Shown here: in pieces, positions 8,556 to 17,927 of the stretch
Layout of the letters: every line of letters starts with the position of its first letter
How positions within the stretch are numbered: position 1 is the first letter of the stretch
Source of the DNA: Tangfeifania diversioriginum
Lineage (GTDB): Bacteria > Bacteroidota > Bacteroidia > Bacteroidales > Prolixibacteraceae
Assembly (NCBI GenBank): GCA_945873105.1
Contig: CAMCBW010000005.1
Location: 1-64,000 of the forward strand
DNA length: 64,000 nucleotides
Reading direction: 5' to 3'
The notes under the pieces: generated by a model
The model's input: only the letters and a program-made list of their open reading frames with translations
Told to the model about the DNA's origin: nothing
Databases searched by the model: none
Translations under genes and position numbers: made by a program

Positions 8556-9635
8556 ATGAAAAATTTAGCAAAACCAAAAAGAATCAAACTCCAGGGGATA
8601 CACCTTAAAGGGCTTTTACTGGGTATCATCATCACATTAACAGGGATACAACTTTTCGGTCAGACCATTCCCCGTCTGCCTGCTTGCTCAGACACCCCAT
8701 TGCATCCCATGGCAGGCAAACCCTACACTTATGCCATAACGGTTCCTGCGCCCTACACAACTCCCCAAAGCTATGACTGGTTCGTCACTGACAATCCTGG
8801 ATTTATTGCCGGTTCCGTGCTGGTCACTTCCGGGATCATACCCAACAGCAAAGAGTACATTGATGCTGGAAGTGGTTACCACGACCCGGCCACGGCCACC
8901 AATTCCATCTCCATCAAATGGACTGGGAAGGCTGTTCTCAACGCAAAGACAAAACCCTATTTCCTGGTTATTCATTACAAAGGTACCAATGGAACACTTT
9001 GTGAAGCGATGAACCTGAAAGCCTACAAGATTGAACCTTACAATGCCTTCACACTTGATCTGACCAACATGGGGGAATCTGCCGACCTTGGATTGAATGG
9101 CTCCAACATGGCAGTAGATCACAAATTGTGTGCGAAAGACATTTTATCGGTTAGTTACGATGGAACCAAGATGATTTACGACTATGGAGTCAATGAACTT
9201 ATATTCAAAGTAGTAGCTGCAAATTTTACTGGAGGATGGAAGCCAACTGTTAGAATTTCGGGCCTCTCAGGAACACAGACAATTGGATCGGTTGAATGGT
9301 CTGCGACCACCACTTTTGCCGGCACCAATCTTTTTACAAACAATGCAGGTGACTGGACGCCTGCCAATAAAATAGCTGCCCCGGCAGACAATTTGACGGA
9401 AGATGGAGAGGTGATATACCTAAAAGTAGCCATTAAGAACAATGACCATGAAGGGATCACGGATACCACAGTGACACTTTCCCTCAATGGAATCACGGAT
9501 GATGGAGATGAAGATATTCATTATGCCGATTGTCTGGCAGATGGTTTCACCAATGATGTAGCCAGACAAATTATTTTGGCCCGTCCGGTGATTACCAGCA
9601 ATACGGGTACACCTGTAAACTCTTTTCTGCCCTAA
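8556..9635 (+). CDS. Secreted 359-aa protein of unknown family, module A
   Basis: The function is unknown. The N-terminus (MKNLAKPKRIKLQ, then a hydrophobic segment ending LFGQT near residue 36) looks like a signal peptide. The mature part opens with CSDTPLHPMAGKPYTY and contains YGVNELIFKVVAANFTGGW near 210-230. It ends RPVITSNTGTPVNSFLP. The same landmarks occur in the same order in the minus-strand protein at 12502-13581 (DPLHPIAGKPYDY, YGINKLYFEVVAANFTGSF, RPTVTSDPATGAFVTQTLP). Both are exactly 359 aa. The pair defines a conserved family whose gene sits between an Ig-like gene and a CHU_C gene. No catalytic motif is seen. Confidence 0.72.
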   Translation: MKNLAKPKRIKLQGIHLKGLLLGIIITLTGIQLFGQTIPRLPACSDTPLHPMAGKPYTYAITVPAPYTTPQSYDWFVTDNPGFIAGSVLVTSGIIPNSKEYIDAGSGYHDPATATNSISIKWTGKAVLNAKTKPYFLVIHYKGTNGTLCEAMNLKAYKIEPYNAFTLDLTNMGESADLGLNGSNMAVDHKLCAKDILSVSYDGTKMIYDYGVNELIFKVVAANFTGGWKPTVRISGLSGTQTIGSVEWSATTTFAGTNLFTNNAGDWTPANKIAAPADNLTEDGEVIYLKVAIKNNDHEGITDTTVTLSLNGITDDGDEDIHYADCLADGFTNDVARQIILARPVITSNTGTPVNSFLP

Positions 9636-9740
9636 GTAGTCGTTGGGCAACCTGCCCAACGATTGGCAGCTTCTCCTCCAGGTGCTGGATAAGGTTGACC
9701 ATTCAAGAAGCAATGTAAGAGATTGATTCAAAATACATTC

Positions 9741-10640
9741 ATGCTTAACAAATTCCTTCTTGCGTGCACAGGTCTTTCATTCTTGCAAACGTTCGTGTGG
9801 GCTGAACTCTGCATTGCACAAGCGGGAAGAACCTTTTCGGTTGGGGAAACCGGCCTGTTTAATATTAGACCAGTACCTGGAGACTATTACCAATGGAGTG
9901 TTTCTGAACATCTTGACAAGAGCGCTGGCAATGAAATGGATAAAGTAATCTTCCTGGGTACAAAATACGAACCGGAAGTCAGACTCAAGTGGGACAAGTC
10001 AGGCATCTATTTCCTGACAGTAATGGCGTTTAACCTGCAAGGCTGCTCGAATAGAAAAATTTTCCCGGTTGTTGTGCTCGAGAACCATTCTCCCCATGCC
10101 TTTGATGATTATTTATCTGTCAACTGGCTAAACAGCATCCGCATGAATTTGTTGAACAATGATTATGATGCCGGGAAAGATTTAGATACCAATAGTTTAA
10201 AAATAATTTCCCAACCGGCATTCGGGGAAATACTGACTGTGCAAAATGGATCAATAGTTTACCGACCCATTCGCAATATGGCTGGAAAAGATCGCTTCTA
10301 CTACAAGGTATGTGATCGTTGCAACCAGTGCGATACGGCGATGGTCACCATCACTGTGAAAGATCCGCCTTTGTTCCTGCCACAAGGTATTTCACCAAAC
10401 GGGGACGGGATCAATGACCTGTTTGTCATCAGTGGATTGCAGGCTTATCCCAACTCTTCCCTGACAATTTTCAGCCGGGATGGAATTATCATCTTTCACA
10501 GCCAAGACTATCGCAACGATTGGAATGGAACCCAATCCGACCATCCCTTTCAAATTGTTCCGTCCGGAACCTATTATTACCTGCTCCAACCTGGCGGTTC
10601 ATCCAGGGTGATCAAGGGATTCATACACCTGATCAAATAA
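9741..10640 (+). CDS. CHU_C (T9SS type B sorting) surface protein, module A
   Basis: The 299-aa protein is predicted to be exported through the type IX system and held at the cell surface. The signal peptide is MLNKFLLACTGLSFLQTFVWA. Residues about 25-115 form a PKD/Ig-like domain. About 120-210 resemble a Big_9/cadherin-like domain (NLLNNDYDAGKDLDTNSL, IVYRPIRNMAGKDRFYYKV). The C-terminal 90 residues are a CHU_C/TIGR04131 domain: SPNGDGINDLFVISGL, AYPNSSLTIFSRDG, NDWNG, SGTYYYLL and KGFIHL. An in-frame TTG at 9723 extends the frame, but ATG 9741 begins the signal peptide. It is paralogous to 10650-12077 and the two stops face each other 9 bp apart. Confidence 0.82.
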   Translation: MLNKFLLACTGLSFLQTFVWAELCIAQAGRTFSVGETGLFNIRPVPGDYYQWSVSEHLDKSAGNEMDKVIFLGTKYEPEVRLKWDKSGIYFLTVMAFNLQGCSNRKIFPVVVLENHSPHAFDDYLSVNWLNSIRMNLLNNDYDAGKDLDTNSLKIISQPAFGEILTVQNGSIVYRPIRNMAGKDRFYYKVCDRCNQCDTAMVTITVKDPPLFLPQGISPNGDGINDLFVISGLQAYPNSSLTIFSRDGIIIFHSQDYRNDWNGTQSDHPFQIVPSGTYYYLLQPGGSSRVIKGFIHLIK

Positions 10641-10649
10641 AAGGAACCA

Positions 10650-12077
10650 TCAATGGGACAGATAGACAAATCCTTTGATATACCGGTTGGTACCGCCCAG
10701 ATGCAGCACATAGTAATAAGTACCAACTGGCAGGGTTATTCCATCCGACAAGGATGAATTAAGTGCATGACCATCCCAATCATTGTTGTAATCATCTGAC
10801 TTATAAATTAACTGTCCGGCACGGGTATAAATCATTAAACTTGTGTTTGGATAGGCTTCAAGGCCCCTTATCACAAATGTATCATTGTGACCATCGCCAT
10901 TGACAGAAATAGCTTCAGGGATCCATACCGGGCCATCGTAAATATCGATGGTTACTTTGGCTGTATCGCAAAGATTGACTGAGTCGCAAATCTGGTACAC
11001 AAATTGATCCACAAAAGCCTTGTTTCTATTAGGAATGTAGATGACAACACCCTCATTGGTAATTTGAGTGTTTCCATACATTGGTTTCCTCAGGATGGAA
11101 AGTGTTCGTTTGTCAATGTCATTTCTTGAGTCATAGTCATTGTTCAAAACATTGATACGGATGGAATCCATCCAGGAAGACCTGACATAATCAGCATTTG
11201 CTACAAGCTCATTCGGTTCAAATGGATAATTGAAGACCTTTGAGGATTTGCATCCAAACTGATCGGTTACTTCCAGTGAGTAGATTCCCTTTCCCCTTAT
11301 TAATACTTTTGATTTACTTGCATCGCTGACTATCTCACCTTTGGTGGCAGTCCAATGGTATTTCAGCCCTTTTCCCGTTGATGCCGTTCCATCAATCAGC
11401 ATGGATCCATCCTTGTTCGGGTTATCAGGATAGATAATACCCACCATTGGAGGAGCACCAAAAGAGACGGTTACTGTGTCTTTTGATGATAATCCGGCAC
11501 CGTTGGTGACTGTTAAACGGATTCTAATTTTCAATGGCAAAACTCCCTTGTACGCTGGTGAAATTGTCAGACTTGTCCTGCTGGATGTGTAAGACGACAA
11601 AACTCCGCCAGGATCAAGAAGATCCCATTGAAAAGTTAGCCGATCCCCTACAGATTTTGAGGCATCCAGCAGGTAGGAGCTACAGACTCCAACAATGGTA
11701 TCGCGGCCGGCGACTGCTGAGAAAGGTGGTGAAACAACCTTTACATAACCTGCTTTTAAATTTTTACACCCGCTCATGTTAAATACAGTTACGGTATAGA
11801 AATACTCTCCCTGTTTCTTCCAAATAACCGGCAAAACCGGTTGGTTGTTGCTTACAGTGTATTCAGCCTCAGTCTGGCTAACCAGATCTGTTGGCAACAA
11901 GGTTGATTTGTTGTAGATGCGCCAGGCATAGGTTTCTCCCGGATGTGGGACTACTGCCAGACTTCTTTGCTGCCCTGCAGAAACGACAATGCCTACCTGT
12001 GCTGCGGATTTTTCCACAACGAACAGTGCAGGCAAGATGGCAAGCACAACAAGTCTGAACCTGGAGCTAAGTTTCAT
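10650..12077 (-). CDS. CHU_C (T9SS type B sorting) surface protein, module B
   Basis: The 475-aa product begins with a signal peptide (MKLSSRFRLVVLAILPALFV, cleavage near AAQ). An N-terminal Ig/PKD-type domain follows, matching that of the module A protein (GETYAWRIYNKSTL; YFYTVTVFNMSGCKN). It is extended by two further PKD-like stretches (AGRDTIVGVCSSYLLDASKS; PDNPNKDGSMLIDGTAS). Then come the Big_9-like domain (INVLNNDYDSRNDIDKRTL) and the CHU_C domain (SVNGDGHNDTFVIRGLEAYP, NDWDG, VGTYYYVL, KGFVYL). The extra PKD repeats explain the length difference from the 299-aa paralogue. A 424-bp gap separates it from the preceding gene of its module, so it may have its own promoter. Confidence 0.83.
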   Translation of the reverse strand: MKLSSRFRLVVLAILPALFVVEKSAAQVGIVVSAGQQRSLAVVPHPGETYAWRIYNKSTLLPTDLVSQTEAEYTVSNNQPVLPVIWKKQGEYFYTVTVFNMSGCKNLKAGYVKVVSPPFSAVAGRDTIVGVCSSYLLDASKSVGDRLTFQWDLLDPGGVLSSYTSSRTSLTISPAYKGVLPLKIRIRLTVTNGAGLSSKDTVTVSFGAPPMVGIIYPDNPNKDGSMLIDGTASTGKGLKYHWTATKGEIVSDASKSKVLIRGKGIYSLEVTDQFGCKSSKVFNYPFEPNELVANADYVRSSWMDSIRINVLNNDYDSRNDIDKRTLSILRKPMYGNTQITNEGVVIYIPNRNKAFVDQFVYQICDSVNLCDTAKVTIDIYDGPVWIPEAISVNGDGHNDTFVIRGLEAYPNTSLMIYTRAGQLIYKSDDYNNDWDGHALNSSLSDGITLPVGTYYYVLHLGGTNRYIKGFVYLSH

Positions 12078-12501
12078 TAAATTTACCTATAACGTATCCT
12101 TTTGAATACTTTACATCCAACTCCCAACCAAATACCTGCAGTTATTCGATGCTGCAAGGATTTGAAATTGACCCTTATAGTCGGACATATGTATTTTACA
12201 TAATTTTAATTTTTGCGCTGCAGGCTACCTGTGTATGAGGATAACGTGCATTCACATTCACTGACAGTTAGATAAGCTTTTGCCAAGGAAATATAGCTGG
12301 GGAAGACTTACATATAAATGGTTCATAGGGGACAGGGCAGATGTTTAAGAGGTGCTGAGGCACACCCATGAACCTCTTCCGGTCAATACATCGGAATGGC
12401 CATATGGCCTTATAGTTCCACCACTTAAGTTGGAATACAAAGTCTCCTCACTTCAAAAACTGAAGCAAAAACTTAAAAACTGGAAGCAGGGAAATTAAAA
12501 A
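12078..12501. other. 424-bp intergenic region inside module B
   Basis: No ORF of note is present. GGCCATATGGCC at 12398-12409 is a perfect 12-bp palindrome. AAGAGGT (about 12349-12355) and ACCTCTT (about 12372-12378) form an imperfect long dyad. Either could be a terminator or protein-binding site between the 359-aa gene and the CHU_C gene. No TAnnTTTG element was found for the downstream gene. Confidence 0.35.
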
Positions 12502-13581
12502 TTAGGGCAATGTTTGTGTTACAAAAGCACCGGTTGCAGGATCACTTGTAACTGTTGGACGCATCTTAAGTATTTGTTCTGCGATATCTTCGTAAGTTGT
12601 TGCAGGGGCTGCACAAGTAGCATTATCAATATCAGGCTCATTATTAACATCAATAGCTTCAACTGATACGGAGATCTTGTCGTCAGTTAAACCTTCATAT
12701 AGACCATTCTTGACAGTTACCATCAGATAGATGGAAACCCCTTTACTCATGTCTGTAACGGCAGGATCAGCATTCACAGCAGTTCCGGCAAAACTTAAGG
12801 GGGTACCGGTGGTGGCACTTTGTTCAGCACCCAAAGCTGTTAAACCACTTGCAAGCGTCTTATCAATGGTCCATTCAACCAATGCTTTCTGGCCAGTTTT
12901 CAAACCTGTCAGTTTAAAAGAGGGTGTAAATGACCCTGTAAAATTGGCAGCTACTACCTCAAAATAGAGTTTATTGATACCATAATCAAATACCATCTTC
13001 TTTGAAGGCACATCATATTTTGCATCTGCTATATCTGCATAACACTGCTCGTCGGTAGTACCATAAGCCAAAGCAGATTTATCACTATTTTTAAGATTGA
13101 GGATATCAACAGTAAAGGCATTTTTAGGAATAATTTGAAATACTTTCATATTGTTTGAGCATGAAGGGGTTCCACTACCTTTGTATTCCAGAACCATAAA
13201 AAGCGGATTGGCTGAATCATCCACCCCCTTTAACCCAGCGGAAGTCCAGGTTACTTTCGCAGTAGACGGTGAAGTAGCAGCAGCACCTGATGTTCGGTAA
13301 TTGGTAGCACCTGAAGAAATTGCAGTACCATCAGCCTGAATTTCTACAGCCGATCTAACACCGGCAGTAATAAAAGTGGTTGATTTGGTTGCATACCAGT
13401 AAGTAGTACCGCCGGCAGGATTGATGATTGCAGAGTAATCATAAGGCTTTCCTGCAATAGGATGCAATGGGTCATTGGTGCAGGAAACAGGTTGAGGTGC
13501 AGATCCGGTAACAGCAGTTTGTCCGAGCGCTGAAGTGACGGCCATTCCGGTCGTCAACAACAAAAGAATCAATTGTTTCAT
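12502..13581 (-). CDS. Secreted 359-aa protein of unknown family, module B
   Basis: This is the paralogue of 8556-9635 and the function is unknown. The frame is open back to 13722, but the signal peptide MKQLILLLLTTGMAVTSALGQ begins at ATG 13581, which also removes the overlap with the upstream gene. From there the protein is exactly 359 aa, the same as its paralogue. Landmarks are CTNDPLHPIAGKPYDY after the signal, YGINKLYFEVVAANFTGSF in the middle and TSDPATGAFVTQTLP at the end. The mature protein is rich in Ala, Thr and Ser and looks all-beta. No known sorting domain is seen, so how it stays at the surface, if it does, is open. Confidence 0.73.
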   Translation of the reverse strand: MKQLILLLLTTGMAVTSALGQTAVTGSAPQPVSCTNDPLHPIAGKPYDYSAIINPAGGTTYWYATKSTTFITAGVRSAVEIQADGTAISSGATNYRTSGAAATSPSTAKVTWTSAGLKGVDDSANPLFMVLEYKGSGTPSCSNNMKVFQIIPKNAFTVDILNLKNSDKSALAYGTTDEQCYADIADAKYDVPSKKMVFDYGINKLYFEVVAANFTGSFTPSFKLTGLKTGQKALVEWTIDKTLASGLTALGAEQSATTGTPLSFAGTAVNADPAVTDMSKGVSIYLMVTVKNGLYEGLTDDKISVSVEAIDVNNEPDIDNATCAAPATTYEDIAEQILKMRPTVTSDPATGAFVTQTLP

Positions 13582-13651
13582 AAAATAAAAATTTAAGGGA
13601 GTAAAAAAATTAATAGACTGTGGTCTTACTGACCATTTTTCTGAACAAAAA

Positions 13652-16600
13652 TCAATCAAAGCGTTTTTGTGTGTTGTTGTTTTCATGGCATAAAAATTTT
13701 GGGTTGGTATCAATGTAATCATTCAAAAAAGGGCGAAAGTATTGGGATAAAGCAGGCCTGGGGTGAATGGTAATGGCGACGGCCCGGTGAACAGATTCAT
13801 TCCCGTTCTGATCAGTTAACCAGTAAGTAATGGTATGGATGACATCCTGAAAAGTGTTTCCATCACCGGGAAATAGGATATCATCTGGAAAAGCAGATGG
13901 TTGTCCGGTTCCCGTAATGGATGGAGTAGGGATTGAAGCAGAAAAGTCAATTTTCCAATGCAGAACCAGTTGACTGGCAGATGTACAGTTGTCAGCAAAG
14001 CTGGTTGGGTTGATATCCAATGCACCGTTTCCTTTTTTAAACAGGAAGTGATCCGGAGCAGGATTAATTTGCAGCAGGCTGGAAACTATAGAAGCAGAAT
14101 AAAGATCGTCCACACAGAAATTGAAGTCTGCGGGTGCTGTCAGAGTTGGGAGTGCAGTGTCCGAAATATTGATAATCTGTGTACAGCTGCTCTTGTTACC
14201 GGCATAATCAAAGGCATTGTAGGTACGATTCACAACCAGGGGATTTGTTCCTGATTTGGTATCCTGGTAAGTGATGGATTGAATTGCACAATTGTCTGAA
14301 GCATTTCCACCTGCCAGTATGAGCTGAGCCAAGGTGATAGTTGACTCTAACGCAGAGAAGGGAATACTGGAAAGTGAAGTTTCATCGCACCCGGATATAT
14401 TCTGAGTCGTTGGACAATTAATGACAGGGGCCTCCAAATCTTGGATAAGAACAGTTTTACTAACAGTTGAATCGCATCCGTTTACAGTATTGACAGATGT
14501 CAAAGTGATCAATCCATTTCCCGATGCTGCCCATTGGACAGCTATGGTATCTTTGGAAGCTGAACCGAAAATGGTACCACCCGTGACACTCCAGATATTG
14601 GAGATGTCGACAAGGGAAGATGTCCAATATTTTTCCTGCGTCCCTGGGCAGGCATTGCCCAAACCACTTATGGAGGATATTTGGGGGGTTGGAGATTGAA
14701 GAATCACTGCGGTGGTACTCCCAGTGACAGGGTCACACCCATATCCATCAACTACAGACAAGGTATAAACACCTGAATGGGCCACAGTCACATTTGGAAT
14801 AACCGGATCCTTCAGGGCGGATACAAAACCGTTAGGACCGCTCCATGAATAAGTTACTGGATTTCTTCCCCCCGTAATATTGGCTTTCAGATACATGGTT
14901 TTTCCTGAACAGGCAGTAGCAGTGGGATTAACAGTGGGAGCGATGGAAAAAGGAATGGGTGCAAGCGTTCCAAAGGAGACATCATCCAATCCAAAATCAT
15001 TGCCACCCAATGCTGTTTGAAGGTCTACAATTTGTATCACAGCTGTAGTAGCTGAGCCGGAATTCCAATTTCCATAAAATCTTTGCCAGTTGTAGGGTGG
15101 ATTGTTGTTTGTTGCCCTTTCCGCGAGTGGCGCAGTTGTTCCTACCAAGGTTCCATTGACATTAAACTGTAGATTGGCATAGGGGGCAACATTGTTTAAA
15201 CTGATCGCCCAGGCCGAAAAATAGTATTCAGTATTGGGAAGTATTGGAACTGTCTCCTGCCAAACTACAACTCCAGCAGATCCAATACCGTTGACAATCA
15301 AAAAATTACCTGAATTACTTGTATGATCCCGTCCCCAGAAGTTGGTGTGGTAAAAAGTTGGATCAGCTCCAACACTGTACAAACCTTCAGGAAACAAGCC
15401 GTTTGCAGCCGATGTATATCCATAGGCGTTGGTGAATCCTGTATTTCCTGCAGAGAAATCTCCATTGGTAACCAATTCGGTAGAGACAGGAAGAAATGCA
15501 GAACCAGTACAACCAAAAGCGTTGGTGGTAGTAACACCATAGGTGTCTGCGATATCGGTAAGTATTGGGTTGGTGGTCTCTCCTGTACTCCAGGTATAAG
15601 AGGTGCCGCCACTTGCCGTTAATCTGACATGGCCGGGGACTGCGCAATAATTTGGTTGAATCGCAACAACCGGTGTTGGATTTACAGTGATCGTTTCAGA
15701 ATAAATGTTACTGCAACCTGTCGAAGGATCTTTATAAATAACCGTATAAGTTGTAGTCTCAATTGGATTTACGGTTGGTGGGCTGGCTAAATTTGAATTG
15801 AAACTTGCGGGATTGGAGCTCCAGGATATCACTGGCAGCGCTGCTGTGGAGGTCCCGGATATTGAAACATTGTCAATTGCCCAATAGCGGGCTCTGGATT
15901 CTGAATAATAAATAAATCTTACAAACAACTGAGGTTTATCGATATAGGCATTCAGGTTGATATTCTGATTGACAAATGAAGTGGAAGTTCCAACCGTAGC
16001 GGTATAACTAGCGACAGTCGTCCAGGCTGTTCCATTGGTTGAAACCTGCACTTTTGCAGATTCGTTGGTGGCGCTGTTGTAGCGGTAATAGTGCCAAAAA
16101 CTCAGGCTCAGATCAGAATAACCCATGGTGTTGTAGGATTGTGACACCAGCCTTGTATCTGTTATGGTACCATTCTGAGCCCTACTTTCAGACAGGTAAA
16201 AGGAGGAGTTGTTGTTTGAATGAAAGATTAACCCATTTGTGGAGTAACCGTCATTGCGCTCTGTCCACTCAGCCAATAAAGGTGTTCCGTCAGTTGAAAA
16301 ATTAGAGGTGGTAAAAACAGGTGATGGAAGTGATGGCGCTGCAGGAATATTGGAGGAGGAAGAAAGGGTAACGGCCCCACCTGCACAAACCGTATGAATG
16401 GATGCAGTTGCCGTGACAATAGGAGCCGTCGATATTGAGACTGCGCCCGAACTACTGGCATTGCAACCATTGGCATCTGTAATCGTCACATTGTAAATTC
16501 CGGCCGCAGCCATTGCAGGATTAACGACAACCGGAGACTGGATGTTGCTGATGAAGGAATTTGGGCCTGACCAGCTATAAGTATAGGGTGCAGTGCCTCC

Positions 16601-17089
16601 GGAAGGTGCGGCAGATAGCAGAATCGCAGAATTGTTACAAACCGGTGTGTTGGAAGTGACAAGAACTCCAAGGGAAGCTATCGGTTCTGAAATGGTTGCC
16701 GTAGCAGCCATAGTGGTTCCGGCATCCTCTGCACTGACAGAATAGGTTCCCGGACCAAGATTGCTGAAAAATCCCGAAGTATTGGTAACCGATCCCGGCA
16801 GCAAGGTATAGTTAATGGTACCTCCTGAAGAACCCGCTACAGTAGAAGATATGGTTCCGTTTGTTAGGCCGGTACAGGTAACATTTGTCACGGTCAGTGT
16901 CAGCGACAGATCATTCCCTGCATACAACTGAAAAGATGTGGTGGTAGAAAAGAAAAAAACAAATATGAGAGGGATCCGCAGGGTAACAAGGGGATTTACA
17001 ACTCTTTTGGAAGCCTTGCTCCAAAAAAACTTGCATTTGCGGCTGAAGGTATCAAGCCCGTAAAATCTAAATATTTCCAAGGAGATCAT
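13652..17089 (-). CDS. Large multidomain adhesin-like protein with SprB repeat, module B
   Basis: The 1145-aa protein looks like a surface adhesin. A hydrophobic stretch at about 34-52 (LRIPLIFVFFFSTTTSF) should act as a signal sequence. Next comes a SprB-type repeat (TVTNVTCTGLTNGTISSTV) at about 60-130, then an Ig/PKD domain (APYTYSWSGPNSF). A jelly-roll/MAM-like region at about 270-420 contains LSFWHYYRYNSATNE and YWAIDNVSISG. A galactose-binding-like domain at about 535-705 runs from ELVTNGDFSAGNTGF to NDFGLDDVSFG. Further PKD-like domains follow. The C-terminal module (FADNCTSASQLVLHWKID, ITYWLTDQNGNES) is shared with 7249-8442. ATG 17089 is chosen over 17122 because AGGAGG lies about 10 bp upstream and the longer form only adds a polar leader. 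No CHU_C domain is present. Confidence 0.78.
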   Translation of the reverse strand: MISLEIFRFYGLDTFSRKCKFFWSKASKRVVNPLVTLRIPLIFVFFFSTTTSFQLYAGNDLSLTLTVTNVTCTGLTNGTISSTVAGSSGGTINYTLLPGSVTNTSGFFSNLGPGTYSVSAEDAGTTMAATATISEPIASLGVLVTSNTPVCNNSAILLSAAPSGGTAPYTYSWSGPNSFISNIQSPVVVNPAMAAAGIYNVTITDANGCNASSSGAVSISTAPIVTATASIHTVCAGGAVTLSSSSNIPAAPSLPSPVFTTSNFSTDGTPLLAEWTERNDGYSTNGLIFHSNNNSSFYLSESRAQNGTITDTRLVSQSYNTMGYSDLSLSFWHYYRYNSATNESAKVQVSTNGTAWTTVASYTATVGTSTSFVNQNINLNAYIDKPQLFVRFIYYSESRARYWAIDNVSISGTSTAALPVISWSSNPASFNSNLASPPTVNPIETTTYTVIYKDPSTGCSNIYSETITVNPTPVVAIQPNYCAVPGHVRLTASGGTSYTWSTGETTNPILTDIADTYGVTTTNAFGCTGSAFLPVSTELVTNGDFSAGNTGFTNAYGYTSAANGLFPEGLYSVGADPTFYHTNFWGRDHTSNSGNFLIVNGIGSAGVVVWQETVPILPNTEYYFSAWAISLNNVAPYANLQFNVNGTLVGTTAPLAERATNNNPPYNWQRFYGNWNSGSATTAVIQIVDLQTALGGNDFGLDDVSFGTLAPIPFSIAPTVNPTATACSGKTMYLKANITGGRNPVTYSWSGPNGFVSALKDPVIPNVTVAHSGVYTLSVVDGYGCDPVTGSTTAVILQSPTPQISSISGLGNACPGTQEKYWTSSLVDISNIWSVTGGTIFGSASKDTIAVQWAASGNGLITLTSVNTVNGCDSTVSKTVLIQDLEAPVINCPTTQNISGCDETSLSSIPFSALESTITLAQLILAGGNASDNCAIQSITYQDTKSGTNPLVVNRTYNAFDYAGNKSSCTQIINISDTALPTLTAPADFNFCVDDLYSASIVSSLLQINPAPDHFLFKKGNGALDINPTSFADNCTSASQLVLHWKIDFSASIPTPSITGTGQPSAFPDDILFPGDGNTFQDVIHTITYWLTDQNGNESVHRAVAITIHPRPALSQYFRPFLNDYIDTNPKFLCHENNNTQKRFD

Positions 17090-17122
17090 GCAACATGACC
17101 TCCTGATTTCAAAACCTAACAT

Positions 17123-17857
17123 AAGTGGTATATTTAAGGGAAATAACCAGCTACATCATTAATACCAAAATCCTAAAAATCGTAACCTAGGGGGAAAGGA
17201 CAAATTTTGACCCACTTTAGTTAAACTATTAAAATTTAATGGATTAAAAAATTCAAATAAACTCTATTTATAACAATTCAAAATGAATTTTTCCTATTAA
17301 CTAATCATAATGTTCTGTAAGTATTCTCAATTTAGCAATCTATCCTTCACCGTTGAAAGTAAAATTATGATAAATTACTAATTTGACAAGCTTCCATTAA
17401 CACAATAATTATTGTTGGGGACGGATTATAACATGTTTTTAAATTACCATTATTTTGTTAAGTAATATTTTTATTTAAACTAGTTATAAACTATCATGAA
17501 TCTCACTTTTTATGAAAAGTCGTTCTCGACATTACCCAATATTCCAAAATTCCTAAAATGTTCCTACGGGCATCGAATCGAAAATGCTGCATCCATTGCA
17601 ATTTCTGAAACAGTAAGATTTTCTGCTATGCATCCGTCAAGTAAACGCGGTGTTATTTTGCTAAAGTATCCAGTATCCTTCAGTGAACAGTTACATTATT
17701 CTATAAATGGGTTGCATAATTCATAGCCACAGATCCTTGAAAATGCAATGATTGTTAGGGAAAGTTTCTCCGAACAATGCATTTCTGGTCCTGTCGAATC
17801 AAAATGTCTTTGGAAGATTTGTTTTTCAGTAAATGGATCTCCCATCAGAGTAGTGGT
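17123..17857. other. AT-rich intergenic region with no recognised gene
   Basis: 17123-17480 is very AT-rich and without ORFs. A 76-codon plus-strand ORF at 17496-17726 and an overlapping minus-strand ORF resemble nothing I know and have no supporting context. They may be chance or remnants. The region separates module B from the orphan efflux adaptor. Confidence 0.4.
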
Positions 17858-17912
17858 CAACAAAAATAATCCCCCCGAAAAAGAGACTTCTTCGGGGGGA
17901 TTATTTTTGTTG
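17858..17912. terminator. Bidirectional 22-bp stem terminator
   Basis: 17858-17879 and 17891-17912 are perfect reverse complements over 22 bp. The core is CCCCCCGAA/TTCGGGGGG and the outer arms are AT-rich (AATAATTTTTG type in either direction), with an 11-nt loop. It begins 16 bp after the stop codon of the minus-strand adaptor gene and should end that transcript. Confidence 0.85.
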
Positions 17913-17927
17913 GTTAAGGATGGAAAA

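Noticed and set aside
7249-10640. Module A as a decayed copy of module B
   Set aside because: All three module A frames are intact, with signal peptides and complete domains, so pseudogene status is not supported.
13582-13722. Longer N-terminus of the module B 359-aa protein overlapping the upstream gene
   Set aside because: A typical signal peptide starts at 13581, and the longer form would overlap the upstream gene by 71 bp.
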